Part shown: one piece after another, positions 50,051 to 62,654 of the stretch
How positions within the stretch are numbered: position 1 is the stretch's first letter
Layout of the letters: every line of letters begins with the position of its first letter
Assembly: GCA_025331565.1 (NCBI GenBank)
Contig: JAFREQ010000015.1
Coordinates: 4,650,001 to 4,714,000 of the forward strand
Length of the DNA stretch: 64,000 nucleotides
Direction: 5' to 3'
From: Holacanthus passer
Taxonomy: Eukaryota > Chordata > Actinopteri > Pomacanthidae
Notes under the pieces: generated by a model
Told to the model about the DNA's origin: nothing
What the model saw: the letters and a program-made list of their open reading frames with translations, nothing else
Databases searched by the model: none
Made by a program: the position numbers and the translations under genes

Positions 50051-51184
50051 TGTGGATTGTTCTGTGGACAGGATGGTGTGTGTGTGTGTTTAAGAATGGG
50101 TTTGACACACATGGAGGGAGTCTCTTGTGTTGTCGACGTCAACTACAAGGTCCTCGAATTTTTTTCTTTTTTTTACTTAAACAAGCCAAAAAGCTAAATT
50201 ACACACACTGACATTTTCCCTTCATTTGTGGTTAAGGATGGTTTAAATTATAGTTAGTATGTTTGACAACTGTGCTGATTTAATCTGGATCCGTGAACCA
50301 TATCTGGCAGACAGAAGTATTCTGCGCTCGAGGTGAGGAAGTTGTCCATCCTGCCAGTACGTGGAAAGATTTTTTTCTTTTTGGAGGAAAAGCTTGCTGC
50401 CGTCACATAATCGAAAATTCCTGGTGTAATATATCTCTTTCATACGGGAGAGTGGCCCTGGGGAAATATTTGGTCCGTTCAAGGGGGAAGGAGGAGAGGA
50501 GAAATGACAGGGAGATGGAGCGATGAGGAAAGCAGGGGAGATATGGAAACGATGGAGCAGATGATAAGAAGCTCATTATTCTGTTCCTATATTTGGCTCT
50601 CCATGTCCTCCACTCTTACTCTCCTGCTCACAGTGGAGACATCCTCTGTGTAGGCCTACATCCTACTGAAATCTGTCGGCCGCCTGCATGCCTGTCTGTC
50701 TCTGAGTGTGTGTGTGTGTGTCTCCTCAGTACTTCTGTAGTTGTCATGGCAACATTATATCGTCTGGTATACGAGGTTGTTTTCAGGGAGGTTGATGCAC
50801 AATGAGCCCAGTTCTTCTTTTTCAGCAGGAGATGTTCATCAGCTTGACCTTTCCCCTCACCAGAGCTGATAAGTAGTTTGAATGCACGAGGCTCCGTCTT
50901 TTGCTGCACTGAGTTGGACTCGGTTCTCCTGCTCTCCTGTCATTACAAAACTACGCAAAACTGAAAGGCATCACTTGGCGCTCGTAGTGTTTGAATGTTT
51001 ACTGATGCTCAACCGCCGCTGCTCAGTGTTGACTTTTTCTTTGCCTGCAGGAGGGAGAAGAGAGAATCAGTCACATGCACACAGAAATCTTATTATTTCT
51101 CCTTCTTCATATTCCAATAAGATATGTGAAGAAATATATTCATATTTACACTCAGTGGAGTAGGACTTCAACAAATGTTCTTTT

Positions 51185-51400
51185 TCATTATGGATTAATC
51201 TGTCGAATATTTTGGGTGAGTATATAAAATGTGAGAAAATAAAGAAAAGTCCACATAACCAGTTCTCGGAGCCGAAGTTTGTTTCTGTTCAAACCCCCAA
51301 AAATATTGAATTCATAATGATATAGAATAAAGAAAACCAGCAAATCCTCACATTTGAGAAGCTTGAATGGACAAATATTTATATATTCCATAATAAATTC
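51185..51400 (-). mobile_element. Diverged copy of the TTAATCGATTA-type repeat
   Basis: Blocks ggattaatctgtcgaatatt, tataaaatgtgagaaaataa and tcctcacatttgagaagctt correspond, in reverse orientation, to the element at 49735-50050. Strongly diverged. Confidence 0.45.
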
Positions 51401-51444
51401 CACTACAGTGAAGTGGATTCTGAATAATACCGACTGCATAAAAG

Positions 51445-51490
51445 CAAAGTTTGACATTTTGGGGAATATTCACTTTCTAAGAACATGACA
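51445..51490 (+). mobile_element. Fold-back element fragment, terminus only
   Basis: aaagtttgacattttgggga followed by attcactttctaag matches the terminal block of the fold-back family (compare the complement of 60880-60945). Confidence 0.45.
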
Positions 51491-52884
51491 TCTGTCTTTT
51501 TTTGTTTGTTTTCTGTTTGCTCAAAAAAAATGGGTGTCATGAAGTTGTTATCCCAGTTTGAACTTTGGAAAAGTTTTGATATTTTACTGCTTTTTCCATA
51601 GAGCAAACACTGTTGGACAGTCTTACAGTCACATGCTGGAGGCATCACAAACATGAGCACTCAGACAGGTTGTAAACACACTAAGTCACCACTTGCTCAT
51701 CTAAACCACTTATTTGGAAACGTAAATAAAGGCGAACTTCAAAATTATTACCCAGACTGTCTGCTGTACACATCTGTTGCACAGCAGAGCTGCCTCCTCA
51801 TTGACTGAACATAGCATCGTGTGAGTGAAATGTTGTCATAACCAATAGTCCAAACCATCATGAATAAGGCTCAGGTTCAGAAAAATAAACAGTGTAGCCT
51901 ATAGAGTTGCAAAGTAGGAGGTGTTGTTTTGGCCAACCAGACTTCCAAAACCAAAGTCCCTTTAATTTTCTACATAAACAGTGTTAGACTGGCAGATGAA
52001 GCACTCACGGAGTTTGGATGGGATTCTCAAAGTTGAATCATCAGTAGAAGAGACTGACGATTGCTTAAGAGACTGTCTGGTTCTTTTGATTAAAAAGTCA
52101 ATGATACATGTCTGCGCCCATAAAATGAAAGGACACAAGTTCACTTCGACTCCCATTGTGCATTTCCGTGAGAGACGTTCAATCACTGAAATTAAATTTC
52201 TGCAAATAAGAGCAAAATTCAGGCGTTAAATTATTTCACTTTCAGAGCCTGGGTCAGTATTGGATGAATTCAGCGTGGTGTTTTGTTTCCAACTGTGCTG
52301 ATTGTGACCCTTTATGGAGGTGATAGCTGCAATCTATCATATAAAACTAATGTGATTTATCGAAAATAAAGATACAATTATTTAAAGTGATTGCTAAAAC
52401 ATAACCCTGTAATACTGTTAAATCATCCAGGAGACTCCTGTCTGTCTATGGTTCATGGTTAGCATCTTAATATCTGGTTTGAATATGACTGTAGAGCACA
52501 TACACGCCGGGCTCTGTGAATGAGCCGTAGAGTGAGGGAGAGTGTTGGAGAGGTCAAGGCAGGGCTGGACGGACAGACGGGCAGTGAGTGACACCTGCAG
52601 AGGCCTGCTAATCCCAAAGTAAAGTAGATTACTGTAGCAGCCTGGTGCTCCCTGCCCGTCTGCCTGGAGGAAATGGAGCTGCCATAAGCTGCTAAGTTGC
52701 TGTGGGCTGAGAAACTGCTGGCTGCGTTGACCAGAAAGCTGCTCGATATCACTCAGCTCTGCTCTGAACCCCTCGACTCTTCTTTGACCTGTCTGTCGTC
52801 TCCAGCGTGTCACTTAACCTGCTCTGCTGAGTCCTGCTGTTGTACAAGGTCTGTCTGTGTGGCTGCTGTCACTCTGATCTATAT

Positions 52885-52895
52885 TGTGTGTGTAC

Positions 52896-52923
<28 letters not shown>
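52885..52923. repeat. (GT)n microsatellite
   Basis: About 18 GT repeats with one AC interruption. Confidence 0.95.
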
Positions 52924-52927
<4 letters not shown>

Positions 52928-55900
52928 GCACACAAGTGTAGTTGCAAAGAGCACTTGAGTTATAGAACAAGTTGTGTTTATATGAGATAATGACGAGCGA
53001 TAATGATACTAATGAGTTCTGCTTTTACAAATACACCCCATCATTTCTGACTGATGCAATCAAATGTTTTAAGTATTTTTATTGTATTTAAATTTATTTG
53101 AATGTCTTTTTTTATCAAACCCATATTGACTGACTCTTTCATATGTCTTTCCTTTTGCTTTTGTATTTACTTTTTGCATTAAGTCTTTTCACATGATAGA
53201 TACAGTGGATGTTATGTGCTGCCTGCTCATCACAATTTAGCCTAAAATGTACCAGTACCACTGTTATATGTAAATATCCATTACAGAGGTACGATGTAAC
53301 ACATGGGTTTGGTGCAAAAATGTTTTTTTTTATCAAAAATGAATATACACTTAAACAACTCTTGTTAAGCTCATTTTTGTGCAAACATATCAGAAGAGGT
53401 CATCAAAAAATCATAATATAGTCAAACCATAGACTCAATTGAAACCAGGAAATTGATCGAATGTTGATTAAAAGTGTGGAATCATACTTGATTGCTTCAT
53501 GTAGGATATACATTTTCTGAATTTCAAAGGACACTGTGGAATTTGTGACCACTAGTAGCGCTATGAAGCAATGTTTTGAAGAGTGGGCGGATCTTGTATG
53601 TTCGCACAAGGCGCATACCACTGATTGACAGTTGGTGGCGATTATGCACCAAACAAAGCACCTCGCTGTGAAAGGTACAGACACACAGTGTGTAAATAAA
53701 ATAGGTTTCAAAATATTTAAAAAAGTAGTTTTGCAAATGTTAGGTCCCAAGGATCCACAGAACAGTGAAGGTAAACAGAAATTTTTTTTTACAAGAAAAC
53801 CCTGTCATCCATGTTAAACTATGAATAGCTATTTTTTTAAAATAAAAATTAGTCATTCTTACTTTTGACCTTTCTCTGCTTTAATTTGTTTTAAATCATC
53901 GGTTCCGTTTTTAAATTTCCAACCTCAAACAGATTTCACAGTTTGTTACGTGTTTGCTGAATGGTGAAATTGTTTTTTGCTTGTGATCTTCACTCGGCAG
54001 TAAAAATGTTCTGGTCATTTAATTACCGTATGGCCGTGAGTGATCGTTGGCAGCTGTTCGGTTTTGCAGGAAGAGAGATGCTGCAGGTGTTCCAGGCTTG
54101 AATTATAGGTATAAATGATGTTTGGTGATGACATAGCCACACCTCTGTTTTGCTGAGTTACATATAAACACACAGAAATATTGACTCGGTGAGTGAGACA
54201 GATAAAAACAACACAAACATGAAACTTGAGGGGGGGGGGGTTGTCTCTGTGGGCGCTGGTGGCAGCGGCATCACGCAGTATGACAACACCACAGAGTGCA
54301 TGTCTCCCCTTGTGACAAGGCTGATATCACATTTTGTAAATGGCTCTCTTTGCACAGCATGGCATGTGGTAGAAGGAAAATATGAAAGTCGGGGTTGATG
54401 CGAACTTTAAATGCTGCTCCAGCAGACAGGATTTGTGACGTATTGCGACACAGTTTCTGGATGCACAACACCACAGAGATGAAGGAAAAGGCAGTAAGGA
54501 AACTAAACATATGTTGTGTAAGTACAGGAGTTTTGATATATCTACATATATGTGTGAATTTGCTGAGAGCAGTCCCAATGACTCCGTATCTGTGTGTCTG
54601 GTTTATTGATGAAAGGCAACCCTGTGGTCTTCGTATTTGACTGACCTTTCACCTTTGCCCCTGGCCTGGACAGACACAGACAGGATAACAACATTTCTGT
54701 TCAATCCTCAACATCATTTCAAAAAGTTCAAAGTACAATAGCTGACCACTTTCTGAACCCATCAGCAATTGTGACAATAGCACTCAGGTTAACCCATCCT
54801 TTCCCTTTGCTTGTCCGGCAGCTTGTTCCTGTGCGTGTGGGAGTGTGGGGGTGGATGTAATGTATCCGTGTCTCCACCGATTGCCTTTGTCTCCGTCTCT
54901 GTTTTTCTATCTGATCGTCTGTCTGCCTGACTCTGACCCGGTTTCTTTGAAGACATGACTCAGATCCTGAAACAATGGTTGATTCAGTTGAAAAATAGCT
55001 TGTGCAAATATTCTACAGTAGCCATGTCCATGTGCAATGTGGGCTTGAATCACACACCTGATGTGTGACTAGTAGATGTGTCTGCACTCGACTGGCGTGA
55101 GGAGATGATGCCGGACGTGTGTCACTGATGGTTAGTTAAGATCCTACCTCCTGTAGCATCTTCAGAGTTGTCAGACCTTGAAGTGAAATGAAAGATACGC
55201 TGTTTTCACACAGTGTGGCATGTTCGTACATGTGTATCATGTTGACAATAAAAGGTCTAGAATGCCACAAGCCATAAGAAAGCAGAGTAAAAAGTCTCTA
55301 AAGCAGCATATATAGGAGCGACGGCAGTGTGCTAGAAGCAATTTGAAGTCGTGAACACATTGTTTTTCCCTGTGGTCAGCTGCTGTATATTGCAATATGG
55401 CAGTAATGTTCTTATTGTCGCACCCTGAGCACAAGCTAAATTTACTTGCAGCTTTTAGGCGACACTTATGACTTCTGGCCTCGGAGGCTGGCCCGTAAAA
55501 CAGATTTACCAGTATTACTTTACTACTACTGAGTCCTTACCTTTTCAGCTGTTCTTCACTTACAGTATGTGATGCATTTATTCTGTGGAACGGCGCAAAC
55601 TTTCTCATTAGCTCGGGTGTTTTTAAGCCTGTGTGTTTTAGCACAGTGTTAACCCCAAACCCAAATGTCAGTGTCAGCGCTGATGCGTCTGCAGCTGTAA
55701 TGTAATCAGCGCTTCAGAGTGACCTTAAATTTGTCGAGATTCTCTGCAAATGTTGTCCAGTCCCCTTTAATTGAAAGATTTGGCCTTTGTAAGACATTTA
55801 ATTGACAAATGATACAGCGATGTAACGAGAGTCTGCAATCAGAGGTCAAATTTGTGTGCTTTTCTCGCTCTCTGCGGGTGGGAGACAGCCACCTATCACA

Positions 55901-57099
55901 GGCCGATCTGTGCGTGTGTGTTAATGATTTAGGGGCTCTGTGGGACACTGAGAGGAGGACTTGGCACGTGGCAACGAGAGGTCAGCACTGACAGACGCAG
56001 ACCAGCAGATGTTGGAGAAAGGGGAGGAGGAGGGACCGTGAAGGGAGGGGAAGAGAGGGGAGACACCGGGAAGAGGATTGGCAGTGGGAGAAATTGTGGG
56101 AGGAGAGGAGTGGCAAGGGTGGTGCTGGATAGATTGATGGATGGATGAGTAGAGACAGAGGAGATGTGGAGCAAAGAGAGAGAGGGAGACTAGAGGGAGA
56201 CGGGGGGAGGTGAGAAAGAGGCCATCAGGCGGCTATTAAAAGAAAAAAACGAGCGAAGGGGAGGCATGAATTCAAATGAGATAAATTTGAAACATCAGTC
56301 GTGCGCAGACTAAACCCACGTTGAATAAGGGATTTTTTTAAAATCGCCCTCTAAAATAGATCATTTTGAAAATGCTCGTCTAGTGTAAACAGGAAACATA
56401 TGCCGTATGTTTGTCATGTGATCTCAGGCCTCTTATTGTCATGTGACATATTTTTGAGAACTCTGACTTTGCTGACACGCTCCATTGTTCAGACTCTGAA
56501 ATAACAAACAACCATTCAGAAATTGTGAAATTCGGTCTGGTGGAAATAAAGTAGAACTGCTTGGTTAAGTGAGAAACAAAAGCTGACTGAAAATGTGAGC
56601 TTTAATAAAACACTCTTGACAATGCTGACAAACTTTGCACATTTAAGTAAAGCTTTCAGATGTGTCGGCATTAGTGAAGACATGGCCTTTATAAAGCTGT
56701 TTATTGTGCAGAGAGCGAGGCACAGACATGATACCCAGTGACAGTGAAGGAGGAAACTGCATGTGTCCTGTACAAAGTGACTCACTTACAGAGCTTTCCT
56801 ATAATGAAACAAGACATGGAAAGGTTGTGTTTTAATGGAGAGAGAGAGAGAGCGAGAGAGCCGGAAATGAAAGCAGCAGATCGCCGCCTGTCCCTCCTGC
56901 TGCCTCCATTTACCATCATTGATTGTGCAGCCAGGCTGAATTAATGCCTACCTGCTGTACTCAGATGGCCAGCATCTGTATCGACGTGTGTGTGTAAGAG
57001 GGAAAGGAGTGGAGTGCCTGTGCGTTTCTGTGAGCCTTTCATTTTGTGTTCACACAGTGAGACAGCTGAATGTTGGTGTTCTCGTCTTCTTACAAATGT

Positions 57100-57290
57100 C
57101 CTCACAGGCGGGGAATGAGGACAACTCTCTGATGTGAGGACATTTTTTTTTTTTTTAACCAGGCACTACTCCTACATGCTTTTTATAAGGAGTGTTTCAG
57201 TGTGAAGATTAGAATCAAGATTAGCTTTGGGTTTGATAAAGTTAAATTAAGGTTAAGATGGGTTTAGGGTTAGGATTTAAAGTAGGATTA
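57100..57290 (+). repeat. Repeat with degenerate TTAGGG-like words
   Basis: The blocks aatgtcctcacaggc and gatgtgaggacattt are followed by aaggttaagatgggtttagg and gttaggatttaaagtaggat. This matches a common fish repeat that joins a 'gtcctcac' segment to GGTTAGGGTTAGG-like arrays. It is not a telomere. Confidence 0.5.
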
Positions 57291-57569
57291 GATATTGGCA
57301 TACATTTTCTGTAAAGAACAATATCTTCATGCTACAATATATTGATACCAAAGAGTAGGTTTTTTTTTTTAACATACTCACTTACTTGAATATTTCCTAA
57401 TACATCAACAGCAGATTGAGACACCGGTTCTATCGCTCAGGCGAGATGAGTGTGCTAAATTGGAAAGTGGCCACGACTAGAAGGAACATCAGAGTTGTCT
57501 TTAACTCAAGAATGAAAAGAGGTGATGAAGAGTGATGCAGATGACGTACAATCGATATTAGGTGGGGTT

Positions 57570-57660
57570 CATTTGCTTTTATGCTGAGAGTTAGATGAGA
57601 AGATCAATACCACTCTTATGTCTGTACACTAAATATAAAGACTTAACAGAAAGGCTGGAA
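57570..57660 (+). mobile_element. Fold-back element fragment, left part
   Basis: gctgagagttagatgagaag, atcaataccactcttatgtc and tgtacactaaatataaag, then ggctggaaactgggggaaat, follow the family's left-arm order. It may belong to the same insertion as the hairpin at 58015-58195. Confidence 0.6.
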
Positions 57661-57777
57661 ACTGGGGGAAATGGCGAGCAGTAGAAAGCAGCATGTAGAC
57701 AGGTGACAATGTCACAGCAGTTACTTTTTTTATATCTCCTGCTTCAATGATGTCAACATTGCACGTTCTTCCTAGAC

Positions 57778-57797
57778 TGTAATAATAATAATAATAA
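57778..57797. repeat. (AAT)n microsatellite
   Basis: Six AAT units. Confidence 0.85.
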
Positions 57798-58014
57798 TGA
57801 TAATATAAATAATGTTCAACACATGTCAGAGCATGTGGAAAAGAGGTGAAAATTAGCATCTCCACCTGGGTGTCATCTTTTCATCGCTACCTATTGGAGC
57901 TGGAGCCGATAATACCAGAACCGGAATTTGACCACTGAATGCTGCCTTTATCACTGAAGACAAAAGCCAGGTATTGGTGGGTTTTTGGGTATATTTGACA
58001 TATCTCTTATTTAA

Positions 58015-58195
58015 TGTTTGTGAAAAGGTGGTTTTTTGGGGGGCTATGTGAGGGACTATTTCTTGGCTGGGTGCAGTAGCTTCTTGGAGTCTGCGATCTG
58101 CCTGGCAACCTCACAGTAATGTCAGACTCCAAGAAATCACTGTGCCTGGCCAAGAAATGGTCCAGCACACAACCCCCATAAAAACACAAATAGTT
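58015..58195. repeat. Long inverted repeat (central hairpin of fold-back element)
   Basis: Left arm block ctatttcttggctgggtgca and cttcttggagtctg (58056-58093) pairs with right arm blocks cagactccaagaaatcactg and tgcctggccaagaaatgg (58123-58160). Pairing extends outward through gggggctatgtg against cacacaaccccc. The loop is about 30 bases. It is an imperfect palindrome of about 170 bases and the centre of the repeat family seen at 30610, 42590 and 57570. Confidence 0.8.
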
Positions 58196-58686
58196 CCCCA
58201 AAACATCAAACTATATCCTTTATTAAATTTGAAGTAAAAGCAGTTTTATAAAGGGTAGATTATTGGTGTCCTTGCAAGTAGAATAATATAAATGTTTGGG
58301 TGTATTTGGGTCCATATGTGAAAACAACAGCTGATCATTTGAGCACAAATTCAGCCAGTGTGTCCTTCATTATCCCTCATTCACTATTACCTCGTCCAAA
58401 CTGGCCGCGCTCCTGTCGCTCTGTCTCTCCGCCATCTGTACCCGTAATTCTACTGTCTACTGTTTTTTTTTTTTTTAACTCTCCTCCTCTTTCTCCCCTT
58501 CCAACTGTCCTCACCCTTCACCCCAAGGCTGCAGACCCCTTGTTCCTCCCACTTCTTTTCTTCTGTCCTCCTGTCGTCCATCCATCCCTCCATCTATCCC
58601 TCCCTCCCTCTCAGTCGACCCTTCTCCCCTGGGCCGTGTGGACAGTTGGATGGCTTTGTGTTTGACACGTGTGTTGGCAGGAGGAA

Positions 58687-58711
58687 GCGCGCACACACAC
58701 ACACACACACA
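58687..58711. repeat. (CA)n microsatellite
   Basis: About 12 CA repeats, then ATGCACACCCACAAATGCAC variants. Confidence 0.9.
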
Positions 58712-58841
58712 TGCACACCCACAAATGCACATGCACACACACTTCCAGTTTCTATTGTCAGTAAGCTGCTCAGCTGTGAGGCCCCGAGCCCTAATTCTGT
58801 GTGTGTGGTGAAGACAGGACCCTCATTGTCCTGCAGATTAA

Positions 58842-58843
<2 letters not shown>

Positions 58844-58884
<41 letters not shown>
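58844..58884. repeat. (CA)n microsatellite
   Basis: About 20 CA repeats. Confidence 0.95.
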
Positions 58885-58887
<3 letters not shown>

Positions 58888-60869
58888 CTCCTTAGACCCC
58901 ATGGGGTCCCTTAAGTGTGAATGTGCCTTGAGGCAGAAAATCAGGGGGCAATTTACAGCAGGGTCCATCGGAGAAGACGGGGGATGTACTGCAGGCTCAG
59001 TCCTCCCTTTGAAGCTTTAATGTCAAAGTGTATCTTTGGTTTCTTATTCAGGATGATAGAAGTGAGTCAGAATCCCTTTATTAGACAGTACAATAACCAA
59101 AAATCTACAAGAATTTGGTTTAGTGGATTTATGCAGGAGTGTACTGACAGTCCACAGAGTGATATGCATGGACACTCAAACGGGGCAGAAAACCTAAAGA
59201 ACAGTTAACTAGAAGTATTTTTGGCATATTTACTTTGTCAGAGAACATGTACCCTCAAATGTATTTTACATACACTATGTTATTGCTGTGATGCCGGACA
59301 CCACAATCAATTTCGGTGATCACTGGTTTGAAACAAAGCCTCCCGAAGCTAAAACCCAGAAAAGCCTCTAATCCAGCAGAATGAGGGGGCTGAGTTTGTG
59401 GGTTTGTATTTTACATGCAAATTAAACTGTAAATTAGCAGCAGTAAAATAATGAGCTTCAACCGTCTACGTCTACAGGCACACAGCTGATCCTTTACCAT
59501 CGGTGCAGCATCGCCAGGTCGCGCCTGTCAGTGATATTACAATTGCACACTTCCACAATCCTTTTCTAAGACTGGGAAAGAACAAAACTTAATTGGCCTC
59601 TGTAGATGAATTGATGCATTTCTGCTGTAAACAGGATTACAAAATAGAAGTGGTGGGATTACAGCCGTCAAGCGAGTGTATACATAAATAACCCAGATTT
59701 TAACTTATTCCCTTTGCGTACCACTGCCTGAAAGTACATATAAAAATCTTTATTTTACAGGGAAAATCATCAGAGGCACATTTCCCCAAACCATAAAACC
59801 TGAACTTGGCCTCACAGCAACACGACTTTCGTGGAAACAGAACTTCAGATTCTCTGGCAGATTTCTAACCTTGCCTTCAAAGCCCCCTCCTCCCTACCTG
59901 TGTGTATTATGTGAAGCCTGCAATGACTGCTTACATTCAAAACCATTGACCTACATCGGGTGGTGTCTAGAATAATGGCAAGTCAGTTAGGAGGTTGAGG
60001 TTGGTGTGTGTGTGTGCGCATATATGAACTCTGAATGTGTGTGTGTGGGGCAAAGGTGATGCGTCTAGCCCTTACGTCGGCCTCAGGTGATCCATAGCCG
60101 CCACTGTGTGTTTGTACAGATCTGAACATTTCCTCTTTTCCAGCTCTCAGTCTGAATGAGGCCAACTGACTGGCTTTGACGTGTACACACTTTGGGTTGT
60201 GTGTTCCTATGTGTGTCTGTGGGTTTGTGAACATTTGTGTTGAATAGTTATCAACTTTGTTTGTCCAAAACTTATATTTTTCAGACTGTTTTGCCTTTTT
60301 AACACCCTAAAGAGTTGTACCACAGGCTGTACAAGTTCATTTAATTTACAGCAAAAGTTTAAAGCACTCATATGTTTGTCCATTAAACATAAGGTCGCCA
60401 CAAGCTCAGACTTCTGGGATTGTATCTCATGTCTCACCGGCCTTGTGTTGTTTCAATGCAGGGTTGACTTTGGTCTGAATGCTTGCTAATACCTTGGTCA
60501 CAGGCATGAGTGCATAAGTTTTAAAGTTGTCAGATCACTGTACTGTTCACAACTTTTTGTCCAGTGATCGGAAATCTTGAAGTCGTTTTGGTTTGCACAC
60601 GACATGATTGATCAGTGACGGGAGGTCACTCATTACAAGATCTTCTTCTTTCTTTTTGTCATGAACACACTAGCAAGTGAGAAGTGACACAGGAAATGAT
60701 GCGATACCGTGCGTGGGACGGAATTTTTTTTCTTCCAAAATTGATGTCCACAAGAAAGGTTAGCACATAACCCCTCATTAGTTTCAGGGGTTTTTTTGGC
60801 GCTAATGAAACCAAACCGACAGCTGACCAGCATGTCCATATTTAACCGACAGATGTGAGAGCAGTATTA

Positions 60870-60945
60870 ATTTCTAACATTCGTGCAACTCTCTGCCAGA
60901 AAGCGAAAAAAGCATAATTCCCAAAATGTCAAACTTTTTCTTTAA
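60870..60945 (-). mobile_element. Fold-back element fragment, terminus
   Basis: actctctgccagaaagcgaa, aagcataattcccaaaatgt and caaactttttctttaa correspond to the right end of the fold-back family. Confidence 0.6.
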
Positions 60946-61321
60946 GTGTGTGATGTGCATTTGTGCATGCGTGTGTGTATGCGCTCCTTGATCGCACCCG
61001 CTCCTAATTAAATGCATCCTTTTGTTAATTGTAGATGTCTGAGAACAAAAGTCAGACAAAACCATGATTAACAGTCCAGCAAACTCTCTCTTTCTGCATG
61101 ATACATTGAATGCCTCTGCAGACATGTGATGTAATGATATGGTAATGATATAGTGGGAGCGGCGGTGTTGTGGGGAGTTTGGTTCCCTGGTGGTCCCTGC
61201 AGCCCTGGGAAAAGGAAGTCTATACAGGAAGTGAGCTGGCTGGGCCTCAGTCCTGCATGACTGTGAACACTGTAGTCTGCCTTTGCACTGTACATAAATG
61301 TGTAAGTGAGTGTGCACATGC

Positions 61322-61323
<2 letters not shown>

Positions 61324-61361
<38 letters not shown>
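61324..61361. repeat. (CA)n microsatellite
   Basis: About 18 CA repeats. It gives an artefactual valine/cysteine run in a 161-codon - strand ORF. Confidence 0.95.
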
Positions 61362-61924
61362 GTCCTCCTGCATCAGAGTGTTAATGTATGTATGTATGTG
61401 GCATGTTTTTAAATGTCACAAGGAGGTGAAAAGTTCTAGTATTGACAGAAAAATATCTAAGTACAGTGCATGAGTACATGTGCTTTTTCAAACTCTTTCT
61501 TCACTTCCTCAACCTTGTGAATGACTGATGTAGCTACGGGAAAAAGGCTCCAACAGCTGAAGACCGATAAATGGACGTAGTCATCACATCATGTCAGAGC
61601 CAAGTTTTGCAGCAATGTGGGCAGATACACAACGTGATGACTGGAAAGAACAGGGAGCGACAGAGCAGAACAAAGCAGATCCTCACCCAGACAGAACTGG
61701 ATGTGATGTGTTAACTGCAGAAATGTGGGGAAAAGAAACACTTTATAGTCTGAGCCGTGAATCTAACATTGTGGAAAGAGCCGTTCTTTTTTTAATGAGT
61801 ACATCTTCTAATAGTTTCATTCAGCTTTAACCTTACATACACTTGTGGTGAACATGACTGGCATTTTACACCTTGATGACTAAAGTGTGCACGTGCTCCG
61901 CTCGTGCGGTGTGTGGCACGTGTA

Positions 61925-61949
61925 GGTGTGTGTGTGTGTGTGTGTGTGC
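61925..61949. repeat. (GT)n microsatellite
   Basis: About 12 GT repeats. Confidence 0.9.
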
Positions 61950-62138
61950 CTCTAACAGGGGGAGGCAGGGGTTGGTTTGGTTGGTTGGCTTGGTGTGAGC
62001 TCTTTGTAAGAAGGTGGGGGAGTGGGAAAAGGGGGGGAGGAAGGGAGGTGAACCGGGTGTTTCTCTGAGCTGCCTGCCGGTCTGGTTGCTGTTGGTAACT
62101 TTGCTTGATGAGATCAGAGGGGATCGGCTTTCAGCCCT

Positions 62139-62141
<3 letters not shown>

Positions 62142-62183
<42 letters not shown>
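62142..62183. repeat. (CT)n microsatellite
   Basis: About 20 uninterrupted CT repeats within a candidate gene-leader region. Confidence 0.95.
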
Positions 62184-62187
<4 letters not shown>

Positions 62188-62189
62188 AG

Positions 62190-62654
62190 ACTGAAGTGGA
62201 ACTGAAACTGGAGTGGGGATCTGAAGTCTGTGTGGCGCTGTAGTTGTCAGCGGAGTACGTCGTGACAGCGCTGCCTTGGAAACACTCTTTAGAGTTGGAG
62301 CGCAAGTGTGTTGGGGGAAGGTGGTGGTGGTGGTGAGGTGGGGGGGTGCGAGGAAGAAGTGATAGCCTCAGGACAGATAAGCTCCAGGGAAGGAAAAGAG
62401 GGAGGGAACAAGGGAGGGAGGAGGAGGGAGAGGTGGGCAGCTCTCTGAGGAAAGAGGGAGTCTCTCTCTTTCTGTCTCAGTCAGACTTGCCGGCTGCTGG
62501 TCTCTTCTCCCTCCTGTCTGCTCGGGTCCTCGCTCTCGCTGTGCCGGCGGCTGGCTGGAGGAGTTTAGCTGTGTTTTGGCTGCCTGTCTGGATTTGAACA
62601 CGGACTGAAGAGGTACACGCAGCGAGACATGAGAAGAGTCACTGGAGATTCACC
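62190..62654 (+). other. Candidate 5' exon of an unidentified + strand gene
   Basis: GC- and CpG-richer than its surroundings. It ends in two possible splice donors: GAAGAG/GTACAC (GT at 62613) and TTCACC/GTAAGC (GT at 62655). If the second is used, an ATG at 62629 would start a frame encoding MRRVTGDSP before the intron; I do not recognise it. It could be an alternative leader exon of the gene that starts near 36.07 kb, or the first exon of the next gene. The exon limits on the left are not visible. Confidence 0.35.

Larger units (their letters stand above)
36277..62100. other. Long stretch without recognisable coding exons
   Basis: About 26 kb read on both strands without an exon of a known family. 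It contains many microsatellites, a LINE remnant, several interspersed repeat families and a few unexplained sequences listed separately. The simplest reading is a very long first intron, or intergenic regulatory DNA, of the gene that starts near 36.07 kb or 62.3 kb. Confidence 0.6.

Noticed and set aside
52418..52813. 131-codon - strand ORF
   Set aside because: Another - strand frame over the same bases is also open, and no domain or splice signals support either.
57230..57290. TTAGGG-like words as a possible internal telomere
   Set aside because: Only a couple of degenerate units, and the surrounding sequence fits an interspersed repeat.
58646..59020. 124-codon + strand ORF with His-Thr runs
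   Set aside because: Consists largely of two CA microsatellites.
60874..61359. 161-codon - strand ORF starting in a CA microsatellite
   Set aside because: Its first residues are a Cys-Val run from the microsatellite and its end is in a fold-back element fragment.
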